Source: an uncultured Phycisphaerales bacterium (GTDB lineage Bacteria; Planctomycetota; Phycisphaerae; WQYP01). From it: a DNA stretch of 5,396 bases. The stretch covers positions 1-5,396 of the forward strand of contig CALCHA010000089.1 in assembly GCA_937901265.1 (NCBI GenBank), in the 5' to 3' direction. The position numbers were made by a program, and so were the translations under genes. The notes under the pieces are model-generated. The model was not told where the DNA came from. It did no database searches and saw only the letters and a list, made by a program, of their open reading frames with translations. Within the stretch, counting starts at the first letter, position 1, and each line of letters starts with the position of its first letter. Below, piece after piece: positions 1 through 4,797 of this stretch.

Positions 1-106
1 TTGCCAAGACCGGAAACTGCAATCCCGAGCAGAACAGCATAAAGACCCCCACCATCGCTACGAACCCGCCCCGTGCCACCAATGCCTGTCGACTCGCCCG
101 TTTCAA
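1..106 (-). CDS. N-terminus of an exported protein, cut by the left window edge
   Basis: Only the first 35 codons are present, so the product cannot be named. Read from a TTG start at 106, the protein opens MKRASRQALVAR, a basic n-region, followed by a hydrophobic stretch (about residues 13-33) and ends at the window edge in VLA, which fits a signal peptidase I site. This is a classical Sec signal peptide or a first membrane segment. The TTG start is preferred because GGAGGA (119-114) lies 7 nt upstream. An alternative ATG at 127, directly after an in-frame TAG, would add seven residues (MITEDLR) but has no ribosome site at a usable distance. The gene follows moxR after about 150 nt. In many moxR loci the next gene encodes a DUF58 protein, but this N-terminus gives no support for that. 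Coding is inferred from the start signal and the signal peptide. Confidence 0.6.
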   Translation of the reverse strand, partial: MKRASRQALVARGGFVAMVGVFMLFCSGLQFPVLA

Positions 107-107
107 T

Positions 108-120
108 CGGAGATCCTCCG
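108..120 (-). promoter_or_regulatory. Ribosome binding site inside a small inverted repeat, deciding a TTG start
   Basis: On the minus strand CGGAG-GAT-CTCCG forms a 5-bp inverted repeat with a 3-nt loop. The Shine-Dalgarno core GGAGGA (119-114) overlaps its first arm and lies 7 nt from the TTG at 106. The RBS role is well supported by sequence and spacing. Occlusion of the RBS by the hairpin is inference. Confidence 0.55.
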
Positions 121-127
121 TGATCAT

Positions 128-254
128 CTACGTGCGATGAAAGGAAAAGTTCTCCTCCGGAGGCACACGTTTTTTCTTTGAGGGGGTGAAACTTGGGGCG
201 GGGCGGGCGAGGTTTGGTGAGGGGTTACCCCGGGGCAAGCCGGGGGCTATGGGG
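128..254 (-). other. Intergenic region after moxR, with a GC-rich inverted repeat
   Basis: This gap holds no gene that I can support. Just after the moxR stop there is a 6-bp inverted repeat, CCCCGG-CTTGCC-CCGGGG (245-228), overlapped by ggggt-t-acccc (221-231). Neither is followed by a T-run on the minus strand, so they are not standard intrinsic terminators. A 10-bp palindrome, cctccggagg, lies at 154-163. I see no clear -10/-35 pair for the left-edge gene. Confidence 0.4.
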
Positions 255-1181
255 TTACACGGGGGTGGGGGTTTTGGTGAGGATTTGGTCGAGGGCGCGG
301 GTGGCGGTGGCGAGGTCGCCGTTGGCCATGGGATTTTTGGTGATGACGCGGTGGGCGCAGACGGGAAGAACCATGGCCTTGATGTCGTCGGGGGTGACGA
401 AGTCGCGGCCTTCGACGAGGGCGAGGGCCTGGGAGGCCTGCATGAGGGCCAGCGAGCCGCGGGGGGAGATGCCAATGTGCAGGAGTTCGTGGGTGCGGGT
501 GGCTTCGACGAGGTCCATGAGGTAGTCGAGCAGGGCGGGGTCGAATTTGACCTGGGCGGCCTGGCTCTGGAGATTTTTGACGTCGTCGATGGAGAGCACG
601 GGGTCGAGGTGTTCGAGAAGGTAGCGGCCGGGCTGCTGGCGGAGGATTTCCTTTTCGCGGTCGCGGTCGGGGTAGCCCAGGGAGACGCGGAGGAGGAAGC
701 GGTCGAGCTGGTTTTCGGGGAGGAGGTAGGTGCCTTCGAATTCGAAGGGGTTTTGGGTGGCGATGACCATGAAGGGGGCGGGCAGGGGCATGGTGTTGCC
801 GTCGACAGTGACGGAGAATTCGTTCATGGCTTCGAGGAGGGAGGACTGGGTGCGGGGGGTGGTGCGGTTGATCTCGTCGGCGAGGATGATGTTGGCGAAG
901 ATGGGGCCGGGTTTGAAGTCGAAGGATTTGGTGTCCTGGTTGTAGACGGAGACGCCGAGGATGTCGGAGGGAAGCATGTCGGGGGTGAGTTGGATGCGGT
1001 TGAAGTTGCAGTTGATGGAGCGGGCGAGGGAGCGGGCGAGGACGGTTTTACCGACACCGGGGACGTCTTCGATGAGGATGTGTCCGCGGGCGACGAGGCC
1101 GACGAGGACCTGGGTGACGGCGGATTTTTTGCCGAAGAAGACGGATTCCATGTTGTTGCGGAGTCTGGCGAGTGGGGTCAT
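255..1181 (-). CDS. MoxR-family AAA+ ATPase
   Basis: This 308-residue protein is a complete MoxR-type AAA+ ATPase, near the usual 310-330 residues. Such cytoplasmic proteins use ATP hydrolysis to remodel or activate partners, often with von Willebrand A-domain or DUF58 proteins, in envelope or enzyme maturation; the client here is unknown. Visible motifs are Walker A EDVPGVGKT (38-46), Walker B with flank IILADEINR (98-106), sensor 1 IATQNP (140-145), the MoxR signature ENQLDRF (156-162) with a likely arginine finger, and sensor 2 ISPRGSLAL (238-246). The open frame reaches up to 1370, but the upstream part overlaps the toxin gene antisense to nothing and has no family similarity. The ATG at 1181 has AGGAG (1196-1192) 10 nt before it and gives MTPLARLRNNM, as expected for the family. 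A TATACT box lies upstream. No DUF58 gene follows directly. Confidence 0.95.
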   Translation of the reverse strand: MTPLARLRNNMESVFFGKKSAVTQVLVGLVARGHILIEDVPGVGKTVLARSLARSINCNFNRIQLTPDMLPSDILGVSVYNQDTKSFDFKPGPIFANIILADEINRTTPRTQSSLLEAMNEFSVTVDGNTMPLPAPFMVIATQNPFEFEGTYLLPENQLDRFLLRVSLGYPDRDREKEILRQQPGRYLLEHLDPVLSIDDVKNLQSQAAQVKFDPALLDYLMDLVEATRTHELLHIGISPRGSLALMQASQALALVEGRDFVTPDDIKAMVLPVCAHRVITKNPMANGDLATATRALDQILTKTPTPV

Positions 1182-1217
1182 GCGCGGGGAACTCCTGGGG
1201 CAGGGCCGTGGGAGGGC

Positions 1218-1223
1218 AGTATA
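1218..1223 (-). promoter_or_regulatory. Possible -10 box (TATACT) for moxR
   Basis: TATACT (1223-1218) lies in the 67-nt gap between the toxin stop and the moxR start, in an otherwise very GC-rich stretch. Transcription would begin near 1211, leaving about 30 nt including the AGGAG ribosome site. No good -35 hexamer is found 16-18 bp upstream (the candidates are TACCCC or CTACCC), so this is weak. Read-through from the toxin-antitoxin operon is the alternative. Confidence 0.3.
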
Positions 1224-1248
1224 GGGGGGTGGCGGGGAGAGGGGTAGT

Positions 1249-1524
1249 TTACCCATTGCGGTAAATATCGCGGCGGTGCGCGACATCGAGGACGAGGATG
1301 AGGAGGCGGTCATCAAGGATGGCGTAGACGATTCGGTAGTCACCGACGCGAGTGCGATAGGCGTCTTCACCGGAGAGTTTGATAGCGCCGTGCGGGCGAG
1401 GATCGTCCGCGAGGGATTCGATGCGTTGGATTAAGCGGGAAGCGACTTCCCGAGGCAGTTTCTTGAGGGCCTTGCGCGCGGGAGGTTCGACGAGGATTTG
1501 GTAGGCGGGGCGTCGCTGGATCAC
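1249..1524 (-). CDS. RelE/ParE-family toxin of a type II toxin-antitoxin pair
   Basis: The 91-residue product has the length and pattern of the RelE/ParE superfamily. Visible elements are an N-terminal strand and helices (YQILVEPPARKALKKLP, 8-24), a second helix (about 25-41), the conserved core YRTRVGDYRIVY (56-67), and the C-terminal strand VLDVAHRRDIYRN (78-90). The basic residues R57, R59, R64, H83, R84, R85 and R89 are where RelE relatives place RNA-binding or catalytic side chains. RelE members cleave mRNA in the ribosome A site and ParE members poison gyrase. The sequence alone does not separate these, though the RVGDYRIVY and HRRDIY motifs lean towards RelE. The start is GTG at 1524, overlapping the antitoxin stop by four bases (GTGA), which implies coupled translation; no separate strong ribosome site is seen. 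All the expected motifs are intact, so the toxin is probably functional. Confidence 0.92.
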   Translation of the reverse strand: MIQRRPAYQILVEPPARKALKKLPREVASRLIQRIESLADDPRPHGAIKLSGEDAYRTRVGDYRIVYAILDDRLLILVLDVAHRRDIYRNG

Positions 1525-1712
1525 CGTTCGAGCTCACGTTTAACGGTTGAAAGGGGAACGGCCTTGCTCTTTCCGGCGCGCAGCCGGGCGGCAGCGCGGG
1601 CGGCGAGGCGGGCGTAGTAGCGGTCATCGGCGATGAGGCGACGGAACAACGCTTTAGGCACGAGGACGAATTCCTTATTGTCCATTTTCAAAGTTGGGTA
1701 AGTTGTGGTCAT
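1521..1712 (-). CDS. Antitoxin partner of the RelE/ParE-type toxin
   Basis: This 63-residue protein precedes the toxin and shares the GTGA overlap with it, the standard antitoxin-first arrangement. Its role is inferred mostly from that position. The N-terminal part (about 8-27, KMDNKEFVLVPKALFRRLIA) resembles the strand-then-helix segment found in short Phd/YefM-like antitoxins ('VxxPxxxxxRLL'). The middle is an Ala/Arg-rich helix (about 31-48), and the tail PLSTVKRELER probably wraps the toxin. It lacks the usual Phd N-terminus with an SxSEAR-type motif, and no ribbon-helix-helix or helix-turn-helix is obvious, so how or whether it binds DNA is unclear. The ATG at 1712 is preceded by AGGTG (1721-1717). 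Antitoxin role likely; family assignment tentative. Confidence 0.82.
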   Translation of the reverse strand: MTTTYPTLKMDNKEFVLVPKALFRRLIADDRYYARLAARAAARLRAGKSKAVPLSTVKRELER

Positions 1713-1721
1713 GTGGCACCT

Positions 1722-1733
1722 GTTTTTAAAAAC
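1722..1733. promoter_or_regulatory. 12-bp AT-rich palindrome, candidate autoregulatory operator of the toxin-antitoxin operon
   Basis: The sequence gttttt/aaaaac is a perfect 12-bp palindrome 9 bp upstream of the antitoxin start codon and downstream of the TATAAT box, at about +6 to +17 of the predicted transcript. Type II modules usually repress themselves by binding palindromes overlapping their promoter, so an operator role is reasonable but inferred. The arms pair by A-T only and would not make a stable terminator hairpin. Confidence 0.45.
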
Positions 1734-1744
1734 GCGCTTGGTTG

Positions 1745-1750
1745 ATTATA
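1745..1750 (-). promoter_or_regulatory. -10 box (TATAAT) of the toxin-antitoxin promoter
   Basis: A perfect consensus TATAAT (1750-1745) lies in the short gap between the membrane-protein stop (1760) and the antitoxin start (1712), in DNA that is otherwise GC-rich. Transcription would start near 1738. The -35 region would lie in the last codons of the membrane-protein gene, where no TTGACA-like hexamer is seen at 16-18 bp (ACGCCA at 17 bp). The -10 call is good; the promoter as a whole is moderate. Confidence 0.5.
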
Positions 1751-1759
1751 GCAACGAGG

Positions 1760-3226
1760 TCATTTGTTGGCGTACTGGATGGCGCGGACGCCGCGGTAGA
1801 CGGTGAGTTCGAACCAGAGGAGGCCGCCGATGTGGGCGATGCCGAGGGAGAGGGCGAGAACGACCTGGTAGGCGCGGAGGGAGAGGTGCGTGGAGAGAAC
1901 GGGGTTGAAGTGGTTGATGAGCACGATCTGCAGGCCGCCGAGGAAGACCCAGGCGAGGAGCAGGGGGGCAGCGAAGGCGGTGACCTTGGCCGAGGCGGCG
2001 AACGGGACGGGGAAGCCCTTCATGCGCGAGAAGGCGGCGACGCCGGCGGTTTCGATCCCGACCATCATGAGGCCCATCCCGGCCCAGACGATGGCCATCA
2101 TGACGGCACCCCAGAACGTGCGCCAGGAAATTTCCAGCGAGGCGCTGTGGTCGGCGAGATAATCGACGAGATAGAAGCCCGGGACGATCCACGCGGCGGC
2201 CAAACCGACAGCGACGAGCGAACCGAGGAGCCAGCGTTGTGCGTCGGCCTGGCCGCGGTGGGTCGGGGTCTGGAAGAAGAGGGCACGGGGGGAACGGACG
2301 ATCTGGCGGAGCTGGGAAGCGATGGCGGCGAGGCGGGGGAGGCTCCGACGGCGTTCCCAGGGGGTGCCGGGGCGGGTGTCTGGGCCGAGCGATTCGGCGA
2401 CGGGACGTCCGCACTCGGGGCAGCGGCCGGTGGGGCTGGCCATGGTGAGGTTGTAGCCGCAGTTGTCGCAGAGCGGCTCGCGTGGCTGGGGAAAGTTGAG
2501 GGGGCGGCGATAATCGGTGCGGACGGCGGTGATGAGGGCGGCGAGGTTCCAGAGGATGAGGGCGGACAGGAGGGCGAAGAGCGGGGAAAGGATGGCGTCG
2601 GTTTCGGGAGGGTCATGGCGGAGGAAAAAGCAGAGGAAGGCCACGGTGAGCGCTGCGCCCCAGACGTGGATGGCGGAGGTCGCCAGAAGAGCGGCGCGGG
2701 CGACGTGTCGTGCGCAGGGTTTGTTGGCTCCCGGTCGGGCGGCGAAGGGCAGCAGGAGAAAGAAGAGCACCGCAAGGGAAAGCACGATGCACAGGAAGAT
2801 GCCCGCTACCCCCGCGAATTTATCGGGGAGAGCGAGAGTGGCGAAAGACTGAAGGCTCCACTGGGCAACCGTAGAGAGGAGGGCGGCAAAGAAGGTGCAG
2901 AACTCGTTGAGAGTCTGGAAGTGGAGGTGGGGCCGAGAGGACCAGGAGGGGTAACCCTCGGGGCGCATGCCGAGCCAGGCGACGAAGGCGCTGGCGCTCA
3001 GGAGCGCCCAGAAGAGGCCGGCGAAAAGATTAAAGGCGGCGATCAGGAGGGCCTTGGGAAGGGTGATGCCGAGCCACGATCGGCCGGCCCTGCGCGGGAG
3101 GAAGTAAACGCCGAGAGAGGCGGCGAAGGCGGTGAGGAGGGAGGTTGTCGGGAGGGCGACGGTGTGAGGGACGGGGGGATCCGCGGAGAGCGGGCAGGGG
3201 ACGGCGGAAAGTGCTGGCGATGTCAT
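1760..3226 (-). CDS. Polytopic membrane protein with a central four-cysteine zinc ribbon
   Basis: The 488-residue product has no name I can give with confidence. Hydrophobic segments suggest membrane spans near 28-44, 56-86, perhaps 109-130, 139-163, 178-203 and 211-235, then a soluble stretch of about 95 residues, then four more near 331-357, 370-396, 413-436 and 452-473. The soluble part holds a zinc ribbon with C253-x2-C256 followed by GYNL, and C269-x2-C272 followed by G. It then runs through a basic linker (WERRRSLPRL and RQIVRSPR), which puts this region in the cytoplasm by the positive-inside rule. This kind of zinc ribbon next to membrane spans is frequent in Planctomycetota proteins of unknown function. 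The C-terminal four-span part faintly recalls Yip1-type domains, but this is not secure. The start is set at ATG 3226, 6 nt from GGAG; an ATG at 3232 would abut that GGAG. It lies 63 nt after the TPR gene. Confidence 0.85.
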   Translation of the reverse strand: MTSPALSAVPCPLSADPPVPHTVALPTTSLLTAFAASLGVYFLPRRAGRSWLGITLPKALLIAAFNLFAGLFWALLSASAFVAWLGMRPEGYPSWSSRPHLHFQTLNEFCTFFAALLSTVAQWSLQSFATLALPDKFAGVAGIFLCIVLSLAVLFFLLLPFAARPGANKPCARHVARAALLATSAIHVWGAALTVAFLCFFLRHDPPETDAILSPLFALLSALILWNLAALITAVRTDYRRPLNFPQPREPLCDNCGYNLTMASPTGRCPECGRPVAESLGPDTRPGTPWERRRSLPRLAAIASQLRQIVRSPRALFFQTPTHRGQADAQRWLLGSLVAVGLAAAWIVPGFYLVDYLADHSASLEISWRTFWGAVMMAIVWAGMGLMMVGIETAGVAAFSRMKGFPVPFAASAKVTAFAAPLLLAWVFLGGLQIVLINHFNPVLSTHLSLRAYQVVLALSLGIAHIGGLLWFELTVYRGVRAIQYANK

Positions 3227-3232
3227 AAGCAT

Positions 3233-3236
3233 CTCC
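3233..3236 (-). promoter_or_regulatory. Ribosome binding site choosing between two nearby ATG codons
   Basis: GGAG (3236-3233) directly touches the ATG at 3232, which is too close to serve it, but lies 6 nt from the in-frame ATG at 3226. This favours a start two codons later, giving MTSPALSAV. Confidence 0.55.
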
Positions 3237-3238
3237 GA

Positions 3239-3299
3239 AACTCAGGCGGACGGCGCGGGCCGGAGCGGCGGACGGGCCGCTGTATTGTATTACTGAGTT
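3239..3299 (-). other. Short gap between TPR and membrane-protein genes with paired repeats and a possible -10 box
   Basis: A 7-bp inverted repeat, aactcag (3239-3245) and ctgagtt (3293-3299), brackets the gap, one arm lying in the end of the TPR gene. Between the arms a direct repeat ggcggacgg occurs at 3245-3253 and 3267-3275, 22 bp apart, and gcggc-ggacgg-gccgc (3265-3280) can form a 5-bp stem without a T-run on the minus strand. TACAAT (3289-3284) could be a -10 box for the membrane-protein gene, but no convincing -35 exists at normal spacing. Co-transcription with the TPR gene is equally likely. Confidence 0.3.
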
Positions 3300-4273
3300 C
3301 CGGTGTATTTGTTCACAAGTTGTCGAATTGCCGGTTGGTCGGGGTTGAGCTTGAGGGAGCGGTCCCAGTAGCCGAGGGCTTCGCGGGCGGCGTCGATGTC
3401 AGGGGGACTGCCGGCAAGGGACTCGGTCATGCAGACGACGCCCAGGCCATTGAGGGCGGGGAGATACTGCGGGTCCTGGCGCAAGGAATCGGCAAAGGCT
3501 CCGTGAGCGCGGACGTAGTCTTTGAGCTTGTAGTAAGCCAGACCGAGACGCTCCGAGACGGCGGGGGAGGGAGCCAGCTCGCGGGCGGTTTCGAGGGTGT
3601 TGCGTGCGAGGTCGAACTTTCCGGCCTGGAGGTAAAGTTGCGCCAGGTTGGCGTAGACATCGGGGTTGCGGCTATTGAGTTCGACGGATTTTTTGAGGGC
3701 GCTGATGGCGAGGTCGTTGTAGCCGGCGGTGAAGTAGAGGGTGCCAAGGTTGGCCTGGGCGATGGCGTCGGCACCGCCTTCGAGGGCCCGCTGGGCGTAG
3801 GGCAGCCCCTGAAGGGGTTGGCCGAGCTGGGTGTAGACCATGGCGAGGTTCATGTTGGCGTCGCGATCGAGGGGGCGGATTTCGACGGCCTTCTGGTAGG
3901 AGGCCACAGCATCGGAAAAGCGTTTGAGGTACTGGTACATGAGCGCGAGGCCATAGTTGGCGTCGAAACTGCGGGGTTCAAGCGTGACGGCGGAGCGGTA
4001 ATCGAGGGCGGCTTTTTCGTAATCGCCCTTTTTCTTGTAGAGGTCGGCGCGGGCTTCGATGGCCAGGGCCATGGAGGGGTTCTTATCGATGGCATGAGAG
4101 AGGGTGGCGACGGCCTTGTCGAGCTCGCCGCGCTCGGCTTCGAGCTGCCCGCGGAGATACAGGTCGACGCCGGCGGCATGGGGGCTCTGGCCGGCGTTGG
4201 AGGGGAGCAGGAAACACCCGGGAAGGGTGAGCAGGGCGGCGAGAAGGGCGGCGGCGAAGGGGCGATGGGGCAT
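3290..4273 (-). CDS. TPR-repeat lipoprotein
   Basis: This 327-residue protein starts with a lipoprotein signal peptide: MPHRPF, a hydrophobic Ala/Leu run, and lipobox LPGC with lipidated Cys20 (Pro at -2 is unusual but tolerated). The next residue is Phe, not Asp, so outer-membrane anchoring facing the periplasm is expected if the Lol rule holds here. The rest is a run of about eight tetratricopeptide repeats: near 34-67, 68-101, 102-135, 136-169, 170-203, 204-236, 237-269 and 270-313. The last is stretched by an insertion (about 285-295, LAGSPPDIDAA). TPR arrays bind peptides or proteins; relatives of this architecture include PilF/PilW-type pilus assembly lipoproteins, but nothing nearby points to pili, so the partner is unknown. 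The ATG at 4273 has GGAG (4287-4284) 10 nt upstream. The gene has its own promoter and a hairpin-bearing leader. Confidence 0.92.
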   Translation of the reverse strand: MPHRPFAAALLAALLTLPGCFLLPSNAGQSPHAAGVDLYLRGQLEAERGELDKAVATLSHAIDKNPSMALAIEARADLYKKKGDYEKAALDYRSAVTLEPRSFDANYGLALMYQYLKRFSDAVASYQKAVEIRPLDRDANMNLAMVYTQLGQPLQGLPYAQRALEGGADAIAQANLGTLYFTAGYNDLAISALKKSVELNSRNPDVYANLAQLYLQAGKFDLARNTLETARELAPSPAVSERLGLAYYKLKDYVRAHGAFADSLRQDPQYLPALNGLGVVCMTESLAGSPPDIDAAREALGYWDRSLKLNPDQPAIRQLVNKYTGTQ

Positions 4274-4303
4274 GAGGGAAACACTCCGGGGAGGGTGGGG
4301 GCG

Positions 4304-4329
4304 GCCCTCGCCGGGAGGGGGGCGAGGGC
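4304..4329 (-). other. Perfect 9-bp hairpin in the leader of the TPR lipoprotein gene
   Basis: gccctcgcc (4304-4312) and ggcgagggc (4321-4329) are exact inverted repeats around an 8-nt loop. The structure lies between the proposed promoter (start near 4361) and the ribosome site (4287-4284). In the minus-strand transcript it is not followed by a U-run, so it is not an intrinsic terminator. It may stabilise the leader or regulate translation; that is inference. Confidence 0.5.
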
Positions 4330-4367
4330 GTCAGACGGGGGTGTCCGCTGCGGGCATCCGACAGGGA

Positions 4368-4397
4368 ATTATCGGCGCGGCGGCGTGGGGAGGGCAA
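4368..4397 (-). promoter_or_regulatory. Promoter candidate for the TPR lipoprotein gene
   Basis: TTGCCC (4397-4392) as -35 and GATAAT (4373-4368) as -10 are 18 bp apart, matching the sigma-70 consensus at 4/6 and 5/6 positions. Transcription would begin near 4361, leaving a leader of about 88 nt. The position, directly after the terminator of the preceding gene, supports the call. Confidence 0.5.
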
Positions 4398-4416
4398 GGG
4401 GTGGGGCGCGCGATGC

Positions 4417-4456
4417 AAAAAAAAGGAAACCCGCGGGGCAAAGCGCGCCGCGGGTT
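4417..4456 (-). terminator. Strong rho-independent terminator after the small lipoprotein gene
   Basis: In minus-strand order, AACCCGCGG (4456-4448), an 11-nt loop and CCGCGGGTT (4436-4428) form a perfect 9-bp GC-rich stem, followed by CC and then a run of eight Ts (4424-4417). It begins 22 nt after the lipoprotein stop codon. This is a textbook intrinsic terminator. Confidence 0.9.
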
Positions 4457-4478
4457 GAACGTTGGGGAATGGCGCCGC

Positions 4479-4688
4479 TTACTGCTGCGGGATCGGTACG
4501 GGCGACAGATACGTCGGACGATCCAACAGGAGCAGCCGCTCCACATCCATCGGCACCTGCAGGAAGTTGGTGTAGACGGTGTGGGCCATGCGGTTGCGAT
4601 TTTCGCCTGGGGTTTCGGTCAGGGTTTCGCAACCCGCCAGGGGCAAAAGCATTGCCGCGAGTGCCATCATATACAGCGACGTTTTCAT
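4479..4688 (-). CDS. Small lipoprotein of unknown function (69 residues)
   Basis: The start ATG at 4688 follows GGAGGT (4697-4692). Residues 1-20 are a textbook lipoprotein signal: MKTSLYMM, hydrophobic core, and lipobox LAGC with Cys20. The residue after Cys is Glu, so outer-membrane placement is likely. The mature 50 residues contain a polar part, TETPGENRNRMAHTVYTN (about 24-41), then QVPMDVERLLLLDRPTYLSPVP (44-65), with no known catalytic motif. From memory, small lipoproteins with an ENR-rich segment and an LLLLDRP-like stretch recur in Phycisphaerae/Planctomycetota, but I cannot confirm this here. It is a single-gene transcription unit: a TTGACA-type promoter upstream and a strong terminator directly downstream. 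Such independent expression, together with the clean lipobox and ribosome site, argues strongly that it is a real gene despite its size. Confidence 0.85.
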   Translation of the reverse strand: MKTSLYMMALAAMLLPLAGCETLTETPGENRNRMAHTVYTNFLQVPMDVERLLLLDRPTYLSPVPIPQQ

Positions 4689-4729
4689 GAGACCTCCGGG
4701 AAGTGAACCACGCCTGCCATTGAACTGTA

Positions 4730-4757
4730 GTTTTACCGCGGGAAGTGCGTCTGTCAA
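4730..4757 (-). promoter_or_regulatory. Promoter for the small lipoprotein gene
   Basis: A perfect -35 hexamer TTGACA (4757-4752) is followed 16 bp later by TAAAAC (4735-4730), a 4/6 match to the -10 consensus. Transcription would start near 4723, giving a leader of about 35 nt with the GGAGGT ribosome site. It lies 40 bp after the valS stop and explains independent expression of the small gene. Confidence 0.6.
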
Positions 4758-4797
4758 TGGGCGTTTTCGCACGCGCGCGGAAAAGTGCACGAGGGGA

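Noticed and set aside
186..1247. A plus-strand open frame of 353 codons opposite moxR
   Set aside because: It is again in codon register with moxR and gives Gly/Glu/Asp/Val-rich low-complexity protein. The minus strand has every AAA+ motif of the MoxR family.
1182..1370. A 63-codon N-terminal extension of the MoxR reading frame
   Set aside because: It overlaps the toxin gene in another frame, is Ser/Pro-rich without family similarity, and the ATG at 1181 has a good ribosome site and a typical MoxR N-terminus.
1722..1733. The gttttt/aaaaac palindrome as a terminator for the membrane-protein gene
   Set aside because: Its stem would contain almost only A-T pairs with no loop and lies beyond a TATAAT box; an operator reading is better.
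1742..4690. A plus-strand open frame of 982 codons
   Set aside because: It lies antisense in exact codon register to both the membrane-protein gene and the TPR gene (all start positions are equal modulo 3). Plus-strand stops there would require TTA, CTA or TCA codons in the minus genes, which are rare at this GC content. The translation is low-complexity Gly/Glu/Val-rich with no domain, and the opposite strand has clear TPR, lipobox and zinc-ribbon signals.
4764..4784. TTTTC...GAAAA inverted repeat after valS as an intrinsic terminator
   Set aside because: The stem is mostly A-T with an inner mismatch and no following T-run, so it does not meet the usual form.
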